The notes under the pieces were generated by a model. The model was not told where the DNA came from. It did not search any database and worked only from the letters and a program-made list of their open reading frames with translations. 64,000 nt of DNA from Rhodococcus aetherivorans (lineage in GTDB: Bacteria > Actinomycetota > Actinomycetes > Mycobacteriales > Mycobacteriaceae), in contig NZ_JAALEG010000001.1 of assembly GCF_011058165.1 (NCBI RefSeq), positions 62,001 to 126,000 of the forward strand, written 5' to 3'. Positions 1-12,814 of the stretch are shown one piece after another. Both the position numbers and the translations under genes were made by a program. Within the stretch, counting starts at the first letter, position 1, and every line of letters begins with the position of its first letter.

Positions 1-1
1 C

Positions 2-1518
<1,517 letters not shown>

Positions 1519-1522
<4 letters not shown>

Positions 1523-2343
1523 CGACGTTCGGGCAGCGCCTGCACGCGGCCCTCGCCGAGCGCGGGCCGCTGTGCGTCGGCATCGACCCGCACCCGGAAC
1601 TGCTCACCGACTGGGGGCTGACGGTCGACGTCGCGGGTCTCGAGCGGTTCGCGGAGGCGTGCGTCGACGCCTTCGCCGGGCAGGTGGCCGTGGTCAAGCC
1701 GCAGGTCGCGTTCTTCGAGGCGTTCGGTTCCGCGGGCATCGCGGTGCTCGAACGCACCGTCGCGGCGCTGCGGGGCACCGGCACCCTCGTCCTCGCGGAC
1801 GCCAAGCGCGGCGACATCGGTTCGACGATGGACGCCTACGCCCGCACGTGGCTGACCGACGCGTCCCCGCTCGGGTCCGACGCGGTCACCGTCTCGCCGT
1901 ACCTGGGGTTCGGGTCGCTCGAGCCGGCGCTGCGCCGCACCGCCGACGGGCGCGGGGTGTTCGTCCTCGCGGCCACCTCCAACCCGGAGGGGGCGCAGGT
2001 GCAGCACGCGCGCGTCTCCGACGGGCGCAGCGTCGCGCAGGTGATGGTCGACGAGGCCGCGGCCCGCAACGCCGGCGCCGACACCCTCGGCTCGGTGGGT
2101 GTCGTCGTCGGGGCGACCCTCACCCGGGCGCCGGACCTGAGCGCGCTGCACGGGCCGATCCTGATGCCCGGCGTGGGCGCCCAGGGCGGCACCGCCGACG
2201 ACGTGCGCCGTCTGGCGGGCGAGCACCTCGACGCCGTCGTGCCGAACGTCTCTCGCGAGGTGCTGCGGGCGGGCCCGACGGTCGCGGCGCTGCGCGGCGC
2301 CGTGGCCCGCACCGTGGACTCGTTCGCCTTCCTGCGGGCCTGA
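1519..2343 (+). CDS. pyrF: Orotidine 5'-phosphate decarboxylase
   Basis: Converts OMP to UMP, the last step of de novo pyrimidine synthesis. The GTG start overlaps the carB stop. The 274-residue product carries the [15 protein letters not shown] catalytic segment (Asp/Lys/Asp charge network) and the phosphate-binding end [10 protein letters not shown], which fits the longer mycobacterial-type OMP decarboxylase. A 14-bp perfect hairpin follows 25 bp after the stop and probably ends the operon. Confidence 0.96.
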
Positions 2344-2368
2344 CCGGCCCCGCACCGCCACCTCCGGC

Positions 2369-2401
2369 TCGGCCCGGATCCGATTCCCGGATCCGGGCCG
2401 A
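2369..2401 (+). terminator. Perfect 14-bp hairpin after pyrF
   Basis: Arms TCGGCCCGGATCCG and CGGATCCGGGCCGA pair without mismatch around a 5-nt loop (ATTCC). There is no T tract, as is common for actinobacterial terminators. It lies 25 bp after the pyrF stop. Confidence 0.6.
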
Positions 2402-2766
2402 ATGTCCGTTCCGACGCAGGTGGGAGCGCCCCGACACGCTCGCGCGCGGAAATTTTCCCGATCCGTTTCCGGCCGGGACGAGCCGGCGTCGGCGTCGCCT
2501 CGCAGGCGGACGCCCGCACCGGCCCGCCACGCCGAGCGCAGCGCCTCTACCTGCGGTGATGCCGTGTTCGCCGAGGTGGTGGACGGTGCCCGCGGGGCCC
2601 GGCCGGACCGGGTCGGGGACGGCGATCCGGGCGCACTACCGCACGTGTTTTCGAGCCGAAACGGCGGGGGGTGGGTTCGCAATCGTCGTCCGGCGTGAGT
2701 ACGGTCGCTATCGCCGCTGGTTAACCGGCGGATGAGACTGTTTGCCAACGATGAGACGGAGGAACC
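2402..2766. other. Intergenic region before mihF
   Basis: I see no convincing gene in this GC-rich gap; an open frame at 2402-2698 has no family signature. Near its end lies an 18-bp near-palindrome, CCGCTGGTTAACCGGCGG at 2714-2731 (one G:T pair), about 36 bp before the mihF start. It could be an operator or part of the mihF promoter. A purine-rich ribosome site (GACGGAGGAACC) sits directly before the mihF GTG. Confidence 0.4.
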
Positions 2767-3087
2767 GTGGCCCTTCCCCAGCTGACCGACGAGCAGCGCG
2801 CCGCTGCTCTGGAGAAGGCGGCTGCTGCCCGTCGCGCCCGGGCTGAGCTCAAGGACCGCCTGAAGCGCGGCGGCACCGACCTCAAGCAGGTCCTGGCCGA
2901 TGCCGAGAACGACGAGATCCTCGGCAAGATGAAGGTGTCCGCCCTGCTCGAGGCCCTGCCGAAGGTGGGCAAGGTCAAGGCGCAGGAAATCATGACCGAG
3001 CTCGAGATCGCCCCGACGCGTCGCCTGCGCGGCCTGGGCGACCGTCAGCGCAAGGCGCTGCTCGCCAGGTTCGACTTCGACGCCTGA
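2767..3087 (+). CDS. mihF: Actinobacterial integration host factor-like nucleoid protein (MihF)
   Basis: A 106-residue basic DNA-binding protein of the mycobacterial IHF type, unrelated in fold to enterobacterial IHF; it compacts DNA and supports phage integration in mycobacteria. The start [29 protein letters not shown] with its long basic helix, followed by the helix-two-turn-helix region ([22 protein letters not shown], then [19 protein letters not shown]), matches the family end to end. The GTG start is set by GGAGG 5-9 bp upstream. It lies just before gmk, as in M. tuberculosis. Confidence 0.95.
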   Translation: MALPQLTDEQRAAALEKAAAARRARAELKDRLKRGGTDLKQVLADAENDEILGKMKVSALLEALPKVGKVKAQEIMTELEIAPTRRLRGLGDRQRKALLARFDFDA

Positions 3088-3094
3088 GCGACCG

Positions 3095-5377
<2,283 letters not shown>

Positions 5378-5381
<4 letters not shown>

Positions 5382-5537
5382 ACCCGGGGCGGCGCGCCCG
5401 TGAACCTTGGGGCGGCGCGCCCGTGAACCTTGGGGCGGCGCGCCCGTGAACCTTGGGGCGGCGCGCCCGTGAACCTTGGGGCGGCGCGCCCGTGAACCTT
5501 GGGGCGGCGCGCCCGTGACCCCCGGGGCGGCGCGCCC
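5378..5537 (+). repeat. Seven-copy 23-bp tandem repeat between coaBC and metK
   Basis: Seven head-to-tail units run from the coaBC stop codon to 106 bp before metK. Each begins GTGAACCTTGGGG and ends CGGCGCGCCC. Units start at 5378 (22 bp, variant), 5400, 5423, 5446, 5469, 5492 and 5515 (variant GTGACCCCC). The five central units are identical. Every unit holds the 8-bp palindrome GGCGCGCC. The 23-bp length is not a multiple of 3, so this is not a coding repeat. Identical central copies suggest recent expansion by slippage or unequal exchange. Confidence 0.95.
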
Positions 5538-5590
5538 GTGAGCGAAAGTCTCGCGCCGGCGCGACCGGAACAGTAGCGTCGCCCATATCG

Positions 5591-5621
5591 TTGACATCAG
5601 TTCGTTCGTTCGAGCTAGACA
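5591..5621 (+). promoter_or_regulatory. Candidate metK promoter
   Basis: TTGACA at 5591-5596 matches a -35 consensus and TAGACA at 5616-5621 is a usable actinobacterial -10 after a 19-bp spacer. A purine-rich ribosome site (GAGAGGGAG) follows just before the metK GTG. I see no SAM riboswitch fold. Confidence 0.4.
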
Positions 5622-5643
5622 CAACCAGTCGAGAGGGAGTTCC

Positions 5644-6858
5644 GTGAGCAAGACCGGCGGTCGGCTTTTCACCAGTGAGTCCGTGACGGAGGGGCACCCG
5701 GACAAGATCTGTGACGCGATCAGCGACTCCGTCCTCGACGCGCTGCTCACCGAAGACCCTCGCGCCCGTGTCGCGGTCGAGACCCTCGTGACCACGGGGC
5801 AGGTGCACGTGGTCGGCGAGGTCACCACCTCGGCCTACGCGGACATCCCGAAGATCGTGCGCGACCGGGTCCTCGAGATCGGGTACGACTCGTCCTCGAA
5901 GGGTTTCGACGGCAACTCCTGCGGGGTGAACATCGCCATCGGCGCGCAGTCCCCGGAGATCGCCGGCGGCGTCGACGTCTCGCACGAGGCGCGTTCCGGG
6001 GTGCTCACCGACGACGAGGTGGCGCTGCAGGGCGCCGGCGACCAGGGCCTGATGTTCGGCTACGCCTGCTCGGACACCCCGGAACTGATGCCGCTGCCCA
6101 TCGCGCTGGCGCACCGGCTCTCGCGCCGGCTCACCGAGGTCCGCAAGACCGGGGTGCTGCCGTACCTGCGGCCGGACGGCAAGACCCAGGTCACCATCGA
6201 GTACGACGGTGACCGGCCGGTGCGGCTGGACACGGTGGTGATCTCCACCCAGCACGCGGCGGACATCGACCTGAACAACCTGCTCACCCCGGATCTGCGC
6301 ACCCACGTCGTCGAGGCGGTGCTGGCGGATCCGAGCCTGGCCGGGCTCGACACCGCCGAGGTGCGGCTGCTGGTGAACCCGTCCGGGTCGTTCGTGCTCG
6401 GCGGCCCGATGGGCGATGCGGGCCTGACCGGCCGCAAGATCATCGTCGACACCTACGGCGGCATGGCCCGTCACGGTGGCGGCGCGTTCTCGGGCAAGGA
6501 CCCGTCGAAGGTGGACCGCTCGGCGGCCTACGCGATGCGCTGGGTGGCCAAGACCGCCGTGGCAGCGGGCCTGGCCGGCCGGCTCGAGGTGCAGGTGGCG
6601 TACGCGATCGGCAAGGCCGCCCCGGTGGGGCTGTTCGTCGAGACCTTCGGCACCGAGAAGACCGACCCGGCGCGGATCCAGCAGGCGATCACCGAGGTGT
6701 TCGATCTGCGGCCCGGCGCGATCATCCGGGACCTGGACCTGCTGCGTCCGATCTACGCGCAGACCGCCGCGTACGGGCACTTCGGCCGCACCGACATCGA
6801 CCTGCCGTGGGAGAACACCGACCGGGCCGAGAAGCTGCGCGCCGCCGCCGGTCTGTAA
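5644..6858 (+). CDS. metK: S-adenosylmethionine synthetase
   Basis: Makes SAM from methionine and ATP. The 404-residue protein has all family signatures: [12 protein letters not shown] near residue 17, [12 protein letters not shown], and the glycine-rich loop [23 protein letters not shown] start with GAGAGGGAG upstream. It follows the 23-bp repeat array and is 21 bp upstream of priA, so the two are probably cotranscribed. Confidence 0.98.
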   Translation: MSKTGGRLFTSESVTEGHPDKICDAISDSVLDALLTEDPRARVAVETLVTTGQVHVVGEVTTSAYADIPKIVRDRVLEIGYDSSSKGFDGNSCGVNIAIGAQSPEIAGGVDVSHEARSGVLTDDEVALQGAGDQGLMFGYACSDTPELMPLPIALAHRLSRRLTEVRKTGVLPYLRPDGKTQVTIEYDGDRPVRLDTVVISTQHAADIDLNNLLTPDLRTHVVEAVLADPSLAGLDTAEVRLLVNPSGSFVLGGPMGDAGLTGRKIIVDTYGGMARHGGGAFSGKDPSKVDRSAAYAMRWVAKTAVAAGLAGRLEVQVAYAIGKAAPVGLFVETFGTEKTDPARIQQAITEVFDLRPGAIIRDLDLLRPIYAQTAAYGHFGRTDIDLPWENTDRAEKLRAAAGL

Positions 6859-6879
6859 CCCGCCCCGTCAGGGGTCCGG

Positions 6880-8898
6880 GTGGCCACCGACAGGACCGCC
6901 GCCGAGACGGATCCGGTGGCGCGGATCCTGCCGCTGCTGCCGTTGCCGCATCTCGACCGCGAGTTCGACTATCTGATCCCGCGTGAGCTCGATGCCGAGG
7001 CGCGGGTGGGCGTGCGGGTGCGCGTCCGGTTCGCCGGCCGGCTCGTCGACGGCTTCCTGCTGGCTCGGGCCCCGAGCAGCGAGCACACCGGCCGGCTCGG
7101 CTGGCTCGACCGGATCGTCTCCCCGGAGGTCGTGCTGACCCCGGAGATCGCCGCCCTCGCCGACGCGGTCGCCGCCCGCTACGCCGGCACCCGCGCCGAC
7201 GTGCTGCGGCTGGCGGTGCCGCCGCGGCACGCGCGGGTCGAGGCGGAGGACCCGCCGCCCGCCGCACCGCCCGCCGCGCCGGAGGTCGACCGGGCCGCCT
7301 GGGCCCGGTACCGGCACGGCGAGAACTTCCTCGACGCCCTCGCCGCCGGCCGCACCCCCCGCGCGGCCTGGCAGGCGCTGCCGGGGGAGGACTGGCCCCG
7401 CCGCCTGGCCGAACTCGCCGCGTCGGTCGCCGCCACCGGGCACGCCGCGGTGCTCGTGGTACCCGATCAGCGCGACCTCGACCGGGTCGTGGCGGCCTGT
7501 ACCGACCTCGCCGGCGCCGACTGCGTCGTCGGGCTCGCCGCAGGGCTCGGTCCGGCCGTGCGCTACCGGCGCTGGCTCGCCGCGTTGCGCGGCACCGCCC
7601 GCATCGTCGTCGGGACCCGGGCCGCGGTGTTCGCCCCCACCCCGGCCGTCGGGCTGATCGTGGTGTGGGACGACGGCGACGACCTGCACTCCGAGCCGCG
7701 CGCGCCGTACCCGCACGCGCGGGAGGTGGCGCTGCTGCGGGCCCACGCCGCCGGCGCCGCCGTCGTCCTGGCCGGGCACGCCCGCACCGCCGAGACCCAG
7801 GCCCTCGTCGACGCCGGGTGGGCCCACGACCTCGCCGCGCCCCGCGACGTCGTCCGGGCCTGCGCTCCGAAGATCACTGCGCTCGCCGACAGCGACCAGG
7901 CGCTCGCACGCGATCCCGCCGCCCGCGCCGCCCGCCTGCCGGCCATCGCGTTCGCCGCCGCCCGCGCCGCCCTGAAGGCCGACCGGGGGGTGCTGGTGCA
8001 GGTGCCACGCCGCGGCTACGTGCCCGCGCTGGCGTGCGCCAAGTGCCGGACCCCGGCCCGCTGCCGGCACTGCAACGGCCCGCTCGCGTTGCCGCAGGCG
8101 GCCGGCCCGGACGGCGCCGCGACGCCCGCCTGCCGGTGGTGCGGCATCACCGACGCCACCCATCGTTGCCACGCGTGCGGCGCCCGCGCGCTGCGCGCCG
8201 TCGTGGTCGGCGCCGGGCGCACCGCGGAGGAACTCGGCCGGGCCTTTCCCGGTGTCCCGGTGGTCACCTCCGGCGGGGCGGAGGTCAAGGCCACCGCCCC
8301 GGAGGGGCCTGCGCTCGTCGTCGCCACCGTGGGTGCCGAGCCCGTCACCGCCGGCGGGTACGGCGCGGCGCTGCTGCTCGACGGGTGGGCGCTGCTCGGC
8401 CGCGCGGACCTGCGGGCCGCCGAGGAGACGATGCGCCGCTGGCTCACCGCGTCGTCGCTGGTGCGGCCCTTCGCCGACGGCGGCCAGGTCGTCGTCGTGG
8501 CCGACTCCGGCATTCCCACCGTGCAGGCGCTGGTGCGGTGGGACCCGATCGGGCACGCGCAGTCCCAGCTCGCCGAGCGCGCCGAGGTCGGTTTCCCGCC
8601 CGCGGTGCACATGGCCGCGGTCGACGGCACCGCGGCCGCGGTCGCCGACCTGCTGGCCGCCGCGACGCTGCCGCCGGAGGCGGAGGTGCTCGGTCCGGTG
8701 CCGTTGCCGCCGGGGGAGCGGTTACCGTTCGGGGCCGACGATCCCGAGCCGGACGAGGTGCAGCGCATGGTGATCCGGGTGCCGCGCGGTCGGGGCCTCG
8801 CCCTCGGCCGGGCGTTGCGCGAGGCGCAGGCCGCCCGCAGTGCCCGCCGTGGTGAGGGCGCGCTGCGGGTGCAGATCGATCCGCTGCGCATCGGGTGA
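6880..8898 (+). CDS. priA: PriA-like primosomal protein N' lacking helicase motifs
   Basis: PriA normally restarts replication at broken forks. The 672-residue product keeps the N-terminal 3'-DNA-binding domain (ILPLLPLPHLDREFDYLIP), eight zinc-binding cysteines (CAKC, CRHC, CRWC, CHAC) and the C-terminal domain (QSQLAERAEVGFPP). The ATPase core is degenerate: where a GxTGSGKT Walker A is expected it reads ALPGEDWPRR, and the DEEH box region reads WDDGDDLH. Actinobacterial PriA proteins are known to lack detectable helicase motifs, so this is a family trait rather than a pseudogene; the frame is intact. It probably acts as a DNA-binding scaffold. Confidence 0.9.
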   Translation: MATDRTAAETDPVARILPLLPLPHLDREFDYLIPRELDAEARVGVRVRVRFAGRLVDGFLLARAPSSEHTGRLGWLDRIVSPEVVLTPEIAALADAVAARYAGTRADVLRLAVPPRHARVEAEDPPPAAPPAAPEVDRAAWARYRHGENFLDALAAGRTPRAAWQALPGEDWPRRLAELAASVAATGHAAVLVVPDQRDLDRVVAACTDLAGADCVVGLAAGLGPAVRYRRWLAALRGTARIVVGTRAAVFAPTPAVGLIVVWDDGDDLHSEPRAPYPHAREVALLRAHAAGAAVVLAGHARTAETQALVDAGWAHDLAAPRDVVRACAPKITALADSDQALARDPAARAARLPAIAFAAARAALKADRGVLVQVPRRGYVPALACAKCRTPARCRHCNGPLALPQAAGPDGAATPACRWCGITDATHRCHACGARALRAVVVGAGRTAEELGRAFPGVPVVTSGGAEVKATAPEGPALVVATVGAEPVTAGGYGAALLLDGWALLGRADLRAAEETMRRWLTASSLVRPFADGGQVVVVADSGIPTVQALVRWDPIGHAQSQLAERAEVGFPPAVHMAAVDGTAAAVADLLAAATLPPEAEVLGPVPLPPGERLPFGADDPEPDEVQRMVIRVPRGRGLALGRALREAQAARSARRGEGALRVQIDPLRIG

Positions 8899-9142
8899 CG
8901 GCCGTCGTCTCTCCCGGCCGGGACGGTGCGCGCCGGCTGTGTCCCGCCCGGCCGGGTGCCCCGAGAGGGCGAGGACCCTGCCGTGCGACAGGACGGCAGA
9001 ACCGCCCGCCACCTGCAGAAAAACGGCATGCCGCGAGAGGGCGACTGTGTCACGATAAATCACAGGGGCAGGGTCGATCCTGGTGAACCGAACCAGTGGC
9101 GGACGGTGCGGACCGGCACGGGCGGACCGGAAGGGAGGGGCC

Positions 9143-10120
9143 GTGAACGGCACACGCAGGATCGTTGCAGCGCTGGCCGGTGCGGCGGCCATGGCCGCCG
9201 TGTCCGTCACCGGCGCGGGCGCCGCGCCCTCGGGATCGACAGCGTTCGTGCCCGTCACCCCGGGCCCCGTCGCCACCACGCATGCCCAGGCCGCCGGCTA
9301 CGCCGAAGACCACCCCGGGGCGGCGCCGGCGCGGTCGAACGACTTCGGGTGCGTGCCCGCCCCGGACCATCCGCGGCCGGTGGTCCTCGCCCACGGCACC
9401 GACTCCAACTCCTACTCGGACTGGGCCGCGGTCGCCCCGATGCTCGCCGACGCCGGCTGGTGCGTCTTCGCTCTCGACTACGGAAAGGCCGACGGTGCCG
9501 ACGACTACGGCACCGGGGACATCCGGGTCAGCGCCGCGCAGCTCGGCGGGTTCGTCGAGCGTGTGCGCGCCGACACCGGCGCCGACAAGGTCGATCTCCT
9601 CGGCTACTCGCAGGGCGCCACCGTCGCGCGGTACTACGTCAACCGCCTCGGCGGATCGGCCGTCGTGGACCGCTGGGTGGGCGTGGCCTCGCCGAGCTAC
9701 GGTGGCACCTTCTACGGGCTCGGCACCGCGGCCGTGGCCGCTCCCGGCGCCACCGACGCGGTCGAGGACTTCTTCTCGGTGGCCCTCGCGCAGCAACTGC
9801 AGGGTTCGGAACTGCTCACCGAACTCAACACCCCGGTCGACACCGTTCCCGGCGTCCGCTACACCACCATCGGATCCCGCGTCGACGAGGTCATCCAGCC
9901 GTCCACCAACGTGGCGCTGCGCGGACCCGGGGCGGTCAACCTGATGATCCAGGACCTGTGCCCACCGGATCAGACCGGGCACTTCAACATGGTGTACGAC
10001 CCGTTCTCGCTCACCGTGATCCGGCACGCGCTCGCCCCTGAGCGGTACGCCCTCGGCGAGTGCGTCCCGGTGCCGCTCGGCACGGGCATCCCCGAACTGA
10101 TCATCGAGAGCAACTCCTGA
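9143..10120 (+). CDS. Secreted alpha/beta-hydrolase lipase (class 2 lipase family)
   Basis: A 325-residue esterase or lipase. A Sec signal peptide spans residues 1-28 (VNGTRRIVAALAGAAAMAAV, cleavage near GAGAA). The mature part has the oxyanion strand VVLAHGT, the nucleophile elbow GYSQG at 154-158 (Ser156) and a likely catalytic His in TGHFNMVYDP. It resembles EstA/LipA-type extracellular lipases of actinomycetes. The GTG at 9143 is chosen because GGAAGGGAGGGG lies directly upstream; an upstream in-frame ATG at 9083 would bury the signal peptide. Substrate is not visible; acylglycerols are likely. Confidence 0.88.
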   Translation: MNGTRRIVAALAGAAAMAAVSVTGAGAAPSGSTAFVPVTPGPVATTHAQAAGYAEDHPGAAPARSNDFGCVPAPDHPRPVVLAHGTDSNSYSDWAAVAPMLADAGWCVFALDYGKADGADDYGTGDIRVSAAQLGGFVERVRADTGADKVDLLGYSQGATVARYYVNRLGGSAVVDRWVGVASPSYGGTFYGLGTAAVAAPGATDAVEDFFSVALAQQLQGSELLTELNTPVDTVPGVRYTTIGSRVDEVIQPSTNVALRGPGAVNLMIQDLCPPDQTGHFNMVYDPFSLTVIRHALAPERYALGECVPVPLGTGIPELIIESNS

Positions 10121-10234
10121 CCCGATCCGCCCCCGGGGCGTGCCCGGTGCCCCGATCATGGGTATGCGGGCGGCACGAGCCCCTGCGGACGACGGTCACC
10201 GGCGCCCGGGACAGCGCGCCGAAGGGAGGTAGCG

Positions 10235-11383
10235 GTGAACCCCCCCTCGCTTCCGGGACGCGCTCTCGCGGTGATGCGGGCGCCGCAGCTGGTGTCGCCG
10301 CGCCAGTACCTCCGGGTGGCCGCGCGGTGCGTGTACCTCGCTGCGCTGATCGGCACCGTCGTCACGATGGGCATCCCCGCCGACCGGGTGTACCAGGCGG
10401 CCTGGATCGTCGCCGGGCTGATCGCCTTCGCGATCGACCGGCCGTGGCGCGGGCACGTGCGCGTCGTCGTCGACTGGCTGCCCCTGGTCGCGGCGCTCGT
10501 GGTCTACGACCACACCCGCGGCATCGCCGACGAACTCGGCCTGCCCGTGCGGGTACACGAACCGGTCGCCGTGGAGAGCTGGCTGTTCGGCGGCACGGTC
10601 CCGACGGTGTGGCTGCAGGAACGCCTGCTCGGCGCGGACGGGGAGCGGCCCGGCTGGACCATGATCACCGCCGTCGTCTACACCAGCCATTTTCTCGTGC
10701 CGTGGTTGCTCGCGGCCCTGCTGTACCTGTACTCGCGGTCACGCTGGGCCGGGTACATGCGACGGGTGCTGCTCCTGTCGTACTTCGGACTGATCACCTA
10801 CATCCTCGTGCCGGCGGCCCCACCGTGGTACGCCTCCGAGGTGGGCGTGCTGCCGGACGGCGTCGGGCGGGTCACCGGCTTCGGTTTCGGGGTGGTGCCG
10901 ATCGACGTCGGCACCCGATGGCTCGAGGCGCAGGGCAACCCGGTCGCCGCGCTGCCGTCGCTGCACTCGGCGTTCGCGCTGCTCGTGGCGGTCGCCCTGT
11001 GGCCGATCGCGCGGCGCGGCTGGATGCGGGCGCTGCTGGTGGCGTTCCCGCTCGCCATGGCCTTCACGCTCGTCTACGGCGGCGAACACTACGTGGTCGA
11101 CGTGCTGCTCGGCTGGGGCTACGTCGGTTTCGCCGCGCTGGCCGCCCGGGCCTGGGAGGCGCGCCGCGGAGCGCGGCTCGCCCCGCAGATCAGTCCACCT
11201 GCTCGAGCGGCATCGCCAACGTCACCCAGTCGTGCAGGCCACCGCGGTAGTACGCCAGCGAGGACGCCGGATATCCCGCCTCGAGCAGCTCCCGGATCGC
11301 CATCGGGGACTGCGGGCACTGCGGGCCGTTGCAGAACAGGATCGACACCCGGGACGGATCGAGCCGGTCCCGCAGCTCCGTGA
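10235..11383 (+). CDS. PAP2-superfamily integral membrane phosphatase/phosphotransferase
   Basis: Residues 1-315 form a multi-helix membrane protein of the PAP2_3 / inositol-phosphoryltransferase-like group, with ITYILVPAAPPWYA near 187-200, the histidine motif PSLHSAF (His244) and GGEHYVVDVLLGW (His285, Asp289). These residues hydrolyse or transfer lipid phosphates. A ribosome site (GAAGGGAGG) precedes the GTG. From residue ~319 to the stop the frame runs antisense through the convergent rhodanese gene and becomes low-complexity Pro/Ser/Arg. That tail may be an artefact of a lost stop codon, and the functional end is probably near residue 315. Confidence 0.82.
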   Translation: MNPPSLPGRALAVMRAPQLVSPRQYLRVAARCVYLAALIGTVVTMGIPADRVYQAAWIVAGLIAFAIDRPWRGHVRVVVDWLPLVAALVVYDHTRGIADELGLPVRVHEPVAVESWLFGGTVPTVWLQERLLGADGERPGWTMITAVVYTSHFLVPWLLAALLYLYSRSRWAGYMRRVLLLSYFGLITYILVPAAPPWYASEVGVLPDGVGRVTGFGFGVVPIDVGTRWLEAQGNPVAALPSLHSAFALLVAVALWPIARRGWMRALLVAFPLAMAFTLVYGGEHYVVDVLLGWGYVGFAALAARAWEARRGARLAPQISPPARAASPTSPSRAGHRGSTPARTPDIPPRAAPGSPSGTAGTAGRCRTGSTPGTDRAGPAAP

Positions 11384-11663
11384 TCCGGCCGTGCGGCAGG
11401 TTGACCGCGCCCGGAATGGACCTGCCCTTGCGCGAGTCCGGGACACGGGTGTCGACGAGCACGGCTCCGTTCGCGACCAGCTCCGTCAGTTCCAGCTCAC
11501 CGACGGTCACCACCCCGGGCGCGCACTGCAGCGGCTGCAGCTCGCCCCACGTGGTGTCCACCAGGACCACGTCCTGCTCCTGCGCCGCCGGCCAGGGCAC
11601 GCCCGCGGGGTCCGCCGAGCGCACACGGGGGGACCGTGCCATCCGTTCTCGCGTCTCTGCCAT
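11190..11663 (-). CDS. Rhodanese-like sulfurtransferase domain protein
   Basis: A 157-residue single rhodanese domain: LVDTRVPDSRKGRSIPGAVN, then the active-site loop FCNGPQCPQSP with the catalytic cysteine, then ELLEAGYPASSLAYYRGGLHDW. Such proteins move sulfane sulfur; the partner is unknown. The ATG lies 6 bp downstream of a TAGGCT hexamer, so the mRNA is probably leaderless. Its 3' half lies opposite the tail of the PAP2 frame. Confidence 0.88.
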   Translation of the reverse strand: MAETRERMARSPRVRSADPAGVPWPAAQEQDVVLVDTTWGELQPLQCAPGVVTVGELELTELVANGAVLVDTRVPDSRKGRSIPGAVNLPHGRITELRDRLDPSRVSILFCNGPQCPQSPMAIRELLEAGYPASSLAYYRGGLHDWVTLAMPLEQVD

Positions 11664-11669
11664 CGGCTC

Positions 11670-11675
11670 AGCCTA
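11670..11675 (-). promoter_or_regulatory. Leaderless -10 element of the rhodanese gene
   Basis: On the minus strand TAGGCT is followed by 6 nt and then the ATG at 11663, placing transcription start at or next to the start codon. Confidence 0.5.
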
Positions 11676-11766
11676 TCGACGCTGCACGGCGGTTGCCGGG
11701 ATTCGTCACGTCCGGCCCGACCCCTCGGGTTCGCGGACGGATGTCACCGCCCGCAGGCCCGGTCCC

Positions 11767-11772
11767 TAGACT
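11767..11772 (+). promoter_or_regulatory. Candidate -10 element of the fmt operon
   Basis: TAGACT fits TANNNT. Predicted transcription start is near 11779, giving a leader that contains the 25-codon ORF at 11812. No good -35 is seen. Confidence 0.4.
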
Positions 11773-11811
11773 GAGGGCACCATTCGTCGTCGAGATCCGG
11801 GAGCAGCATTC

Positions 11812-11889
11812 GTGAACAGTTCGGTCGGCCCAGCGCAGTCCGCCTCCCGGGACCGGGGCCTCGCTCCTCGCGCGCGGACGGGCCGCTGA
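11812..11889 (+). CDS. Small upstream ORF (25 aa) coupled to fmt
   Basis: GTG start with GGGAG 8 bp upstream; the peptide begins [16 protein letters not shown] and ends in TGA one base before the fmt GTG. fmt has no clear ribosome site of its own, so reinitiation from this ORF could drive fmt translation. No family is recognised; the peptide itself may have no function. Confidence 0.4.
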   Translation: MNSSVGPAQSASRDRGLAPRARTGR

Positions 11890-11890
11890 C

Positions 11891-12814
11891 GTGCGGCTGG
11901 TGTTCGCCGGGACCCCCGAACCGGCCGTACCGTCGCTGCGCCGCCTGCTCGACTCGCCGCGCCACGAGGTGGTCGCGGTGGTGACCCGGCCCGACACCAC
12001 CGCCGGCCGCGGGCGGCGTGTCGTCCGCTCGGCCGTGGGGCGGCTCGCCGACGACCACGGCATCGAGGTCCTCACCCCGGAGCGGCCGCGCGACCCCGAC
12101 TTCGTGGCCCGGCTGACCGAACTCGCCCCCGACTGCTGCCCGGTCGTCGCCTACGGCGCGCTCATCCCGCAACCGGTGCTCGACATCCCGAAGTTCGGCT
12201 GGGTGAATCTGCACTTCTCGCTGCTGCCCGCGTGGCGCGGCGCCGCGCCCGTGCAGGCCGCGCTCGCCGCGGGGGACGAGGTGACCGGCGCGAGCACGTT
12301 CCGGCTCGAGGAGGGCCTGGACACCGGCCCGGTCTACGGGGTGGTCACCGAGACGATCCGGCCCGCCGACACGGCGGGGGATCTGCTCGCCCGGCTCGCC
12401 GATTCGGGTGCCGCGCTCCTCGAATCGACTCTCGACGGTCTCGAGGACGGGGTGCTCACGGCCGTGCCGCAGCCCACGGACGGCGTCTCGCACGCCCCCA
12501 AGGTCACGGTCGAGTCGGCCCGCGTGAGCTGGGACCGGCCCGCACACCTCGTGGACCGCCACATCCGTTCGGTCACGCCCGCACCCGGTGCCTGGACGAT
12601 GATCGGCGACCTGCGCGTCAAGCTCGGACCCGTGACCGGCACCGAGGAGACCCTCGCGCCCGGGCAGATCCTGGCCCGCAAGGACGGTGTCCTCGTCGGC
12701 ACCGGCAGCACCGCCGTGCGGCTCGGGCAGGTCCAGCCGCCCGGCAAGAAGACGATGGCGGCCGCGGACTGGGTTCGCGGCGCCCGGCTCGACCCGGAGG
12801 TACGCGCCCAGTGA
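11891..12814 (+). CDS. fmt: Methionyl-tRNA formyltransferase
   Basis: Formylates initiator Met-tRNA using 10-formyl-THF. The 307-residue protein begins [20 protein letters not shown] and has the catalytic segment [20 protein letters not shown] with the Asn/His/Asp set, then the C-terminal OB-fold domain (from ~residue 205). Its stop overlaps the rsmB GTG (GTGA). The peptide deformylase gene often seen beside fmt is absent here. Confidence 0.97.
   Translation: MRLVFAGTPEPAVPSLRRLLDSPRHEVVAVVTRPDTTAGRGRRVVRSAVGRLADDHGIEVLTPERPRDPDFVARLTELAPDCCPVVAYGALIPQPVLDIPKFGWVNLHFSLLPAWRGAAPVQAALAAGDEVTGASTFRLEEGLDTGPVYGVVTETIRPADTAGDLLARLADSGAALLESTLDGLEDGVLTAVPQPTDGVSHAPKVTVESARVSWDRPAHLVDRHIRSVTPAPGAWTMIGDLRVKLGPVTGTEETLAPGQILARKDGVLVGTGSTAVRLGQVQPPGKKTMAAADWVRGARLDPEVRAQ

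Noticed and set aside
5538-5643. SAM riboswitch upstream of metK
   Set aside because: No recognisable riboswitch core; only a promoter and ribosome site are seen.
6880-8898. priA as a pseudogene
   Set aside because: Frame is intact, cysteines are conserved, and loss of helicase motifs is general in actinobacterial PriA.
9083-9142. ATG start 60 bp upstream for the lipase
   Set aside because: It would place 20 residues before the signal peptide, and the strong ribosome site is at the GTG 9143.
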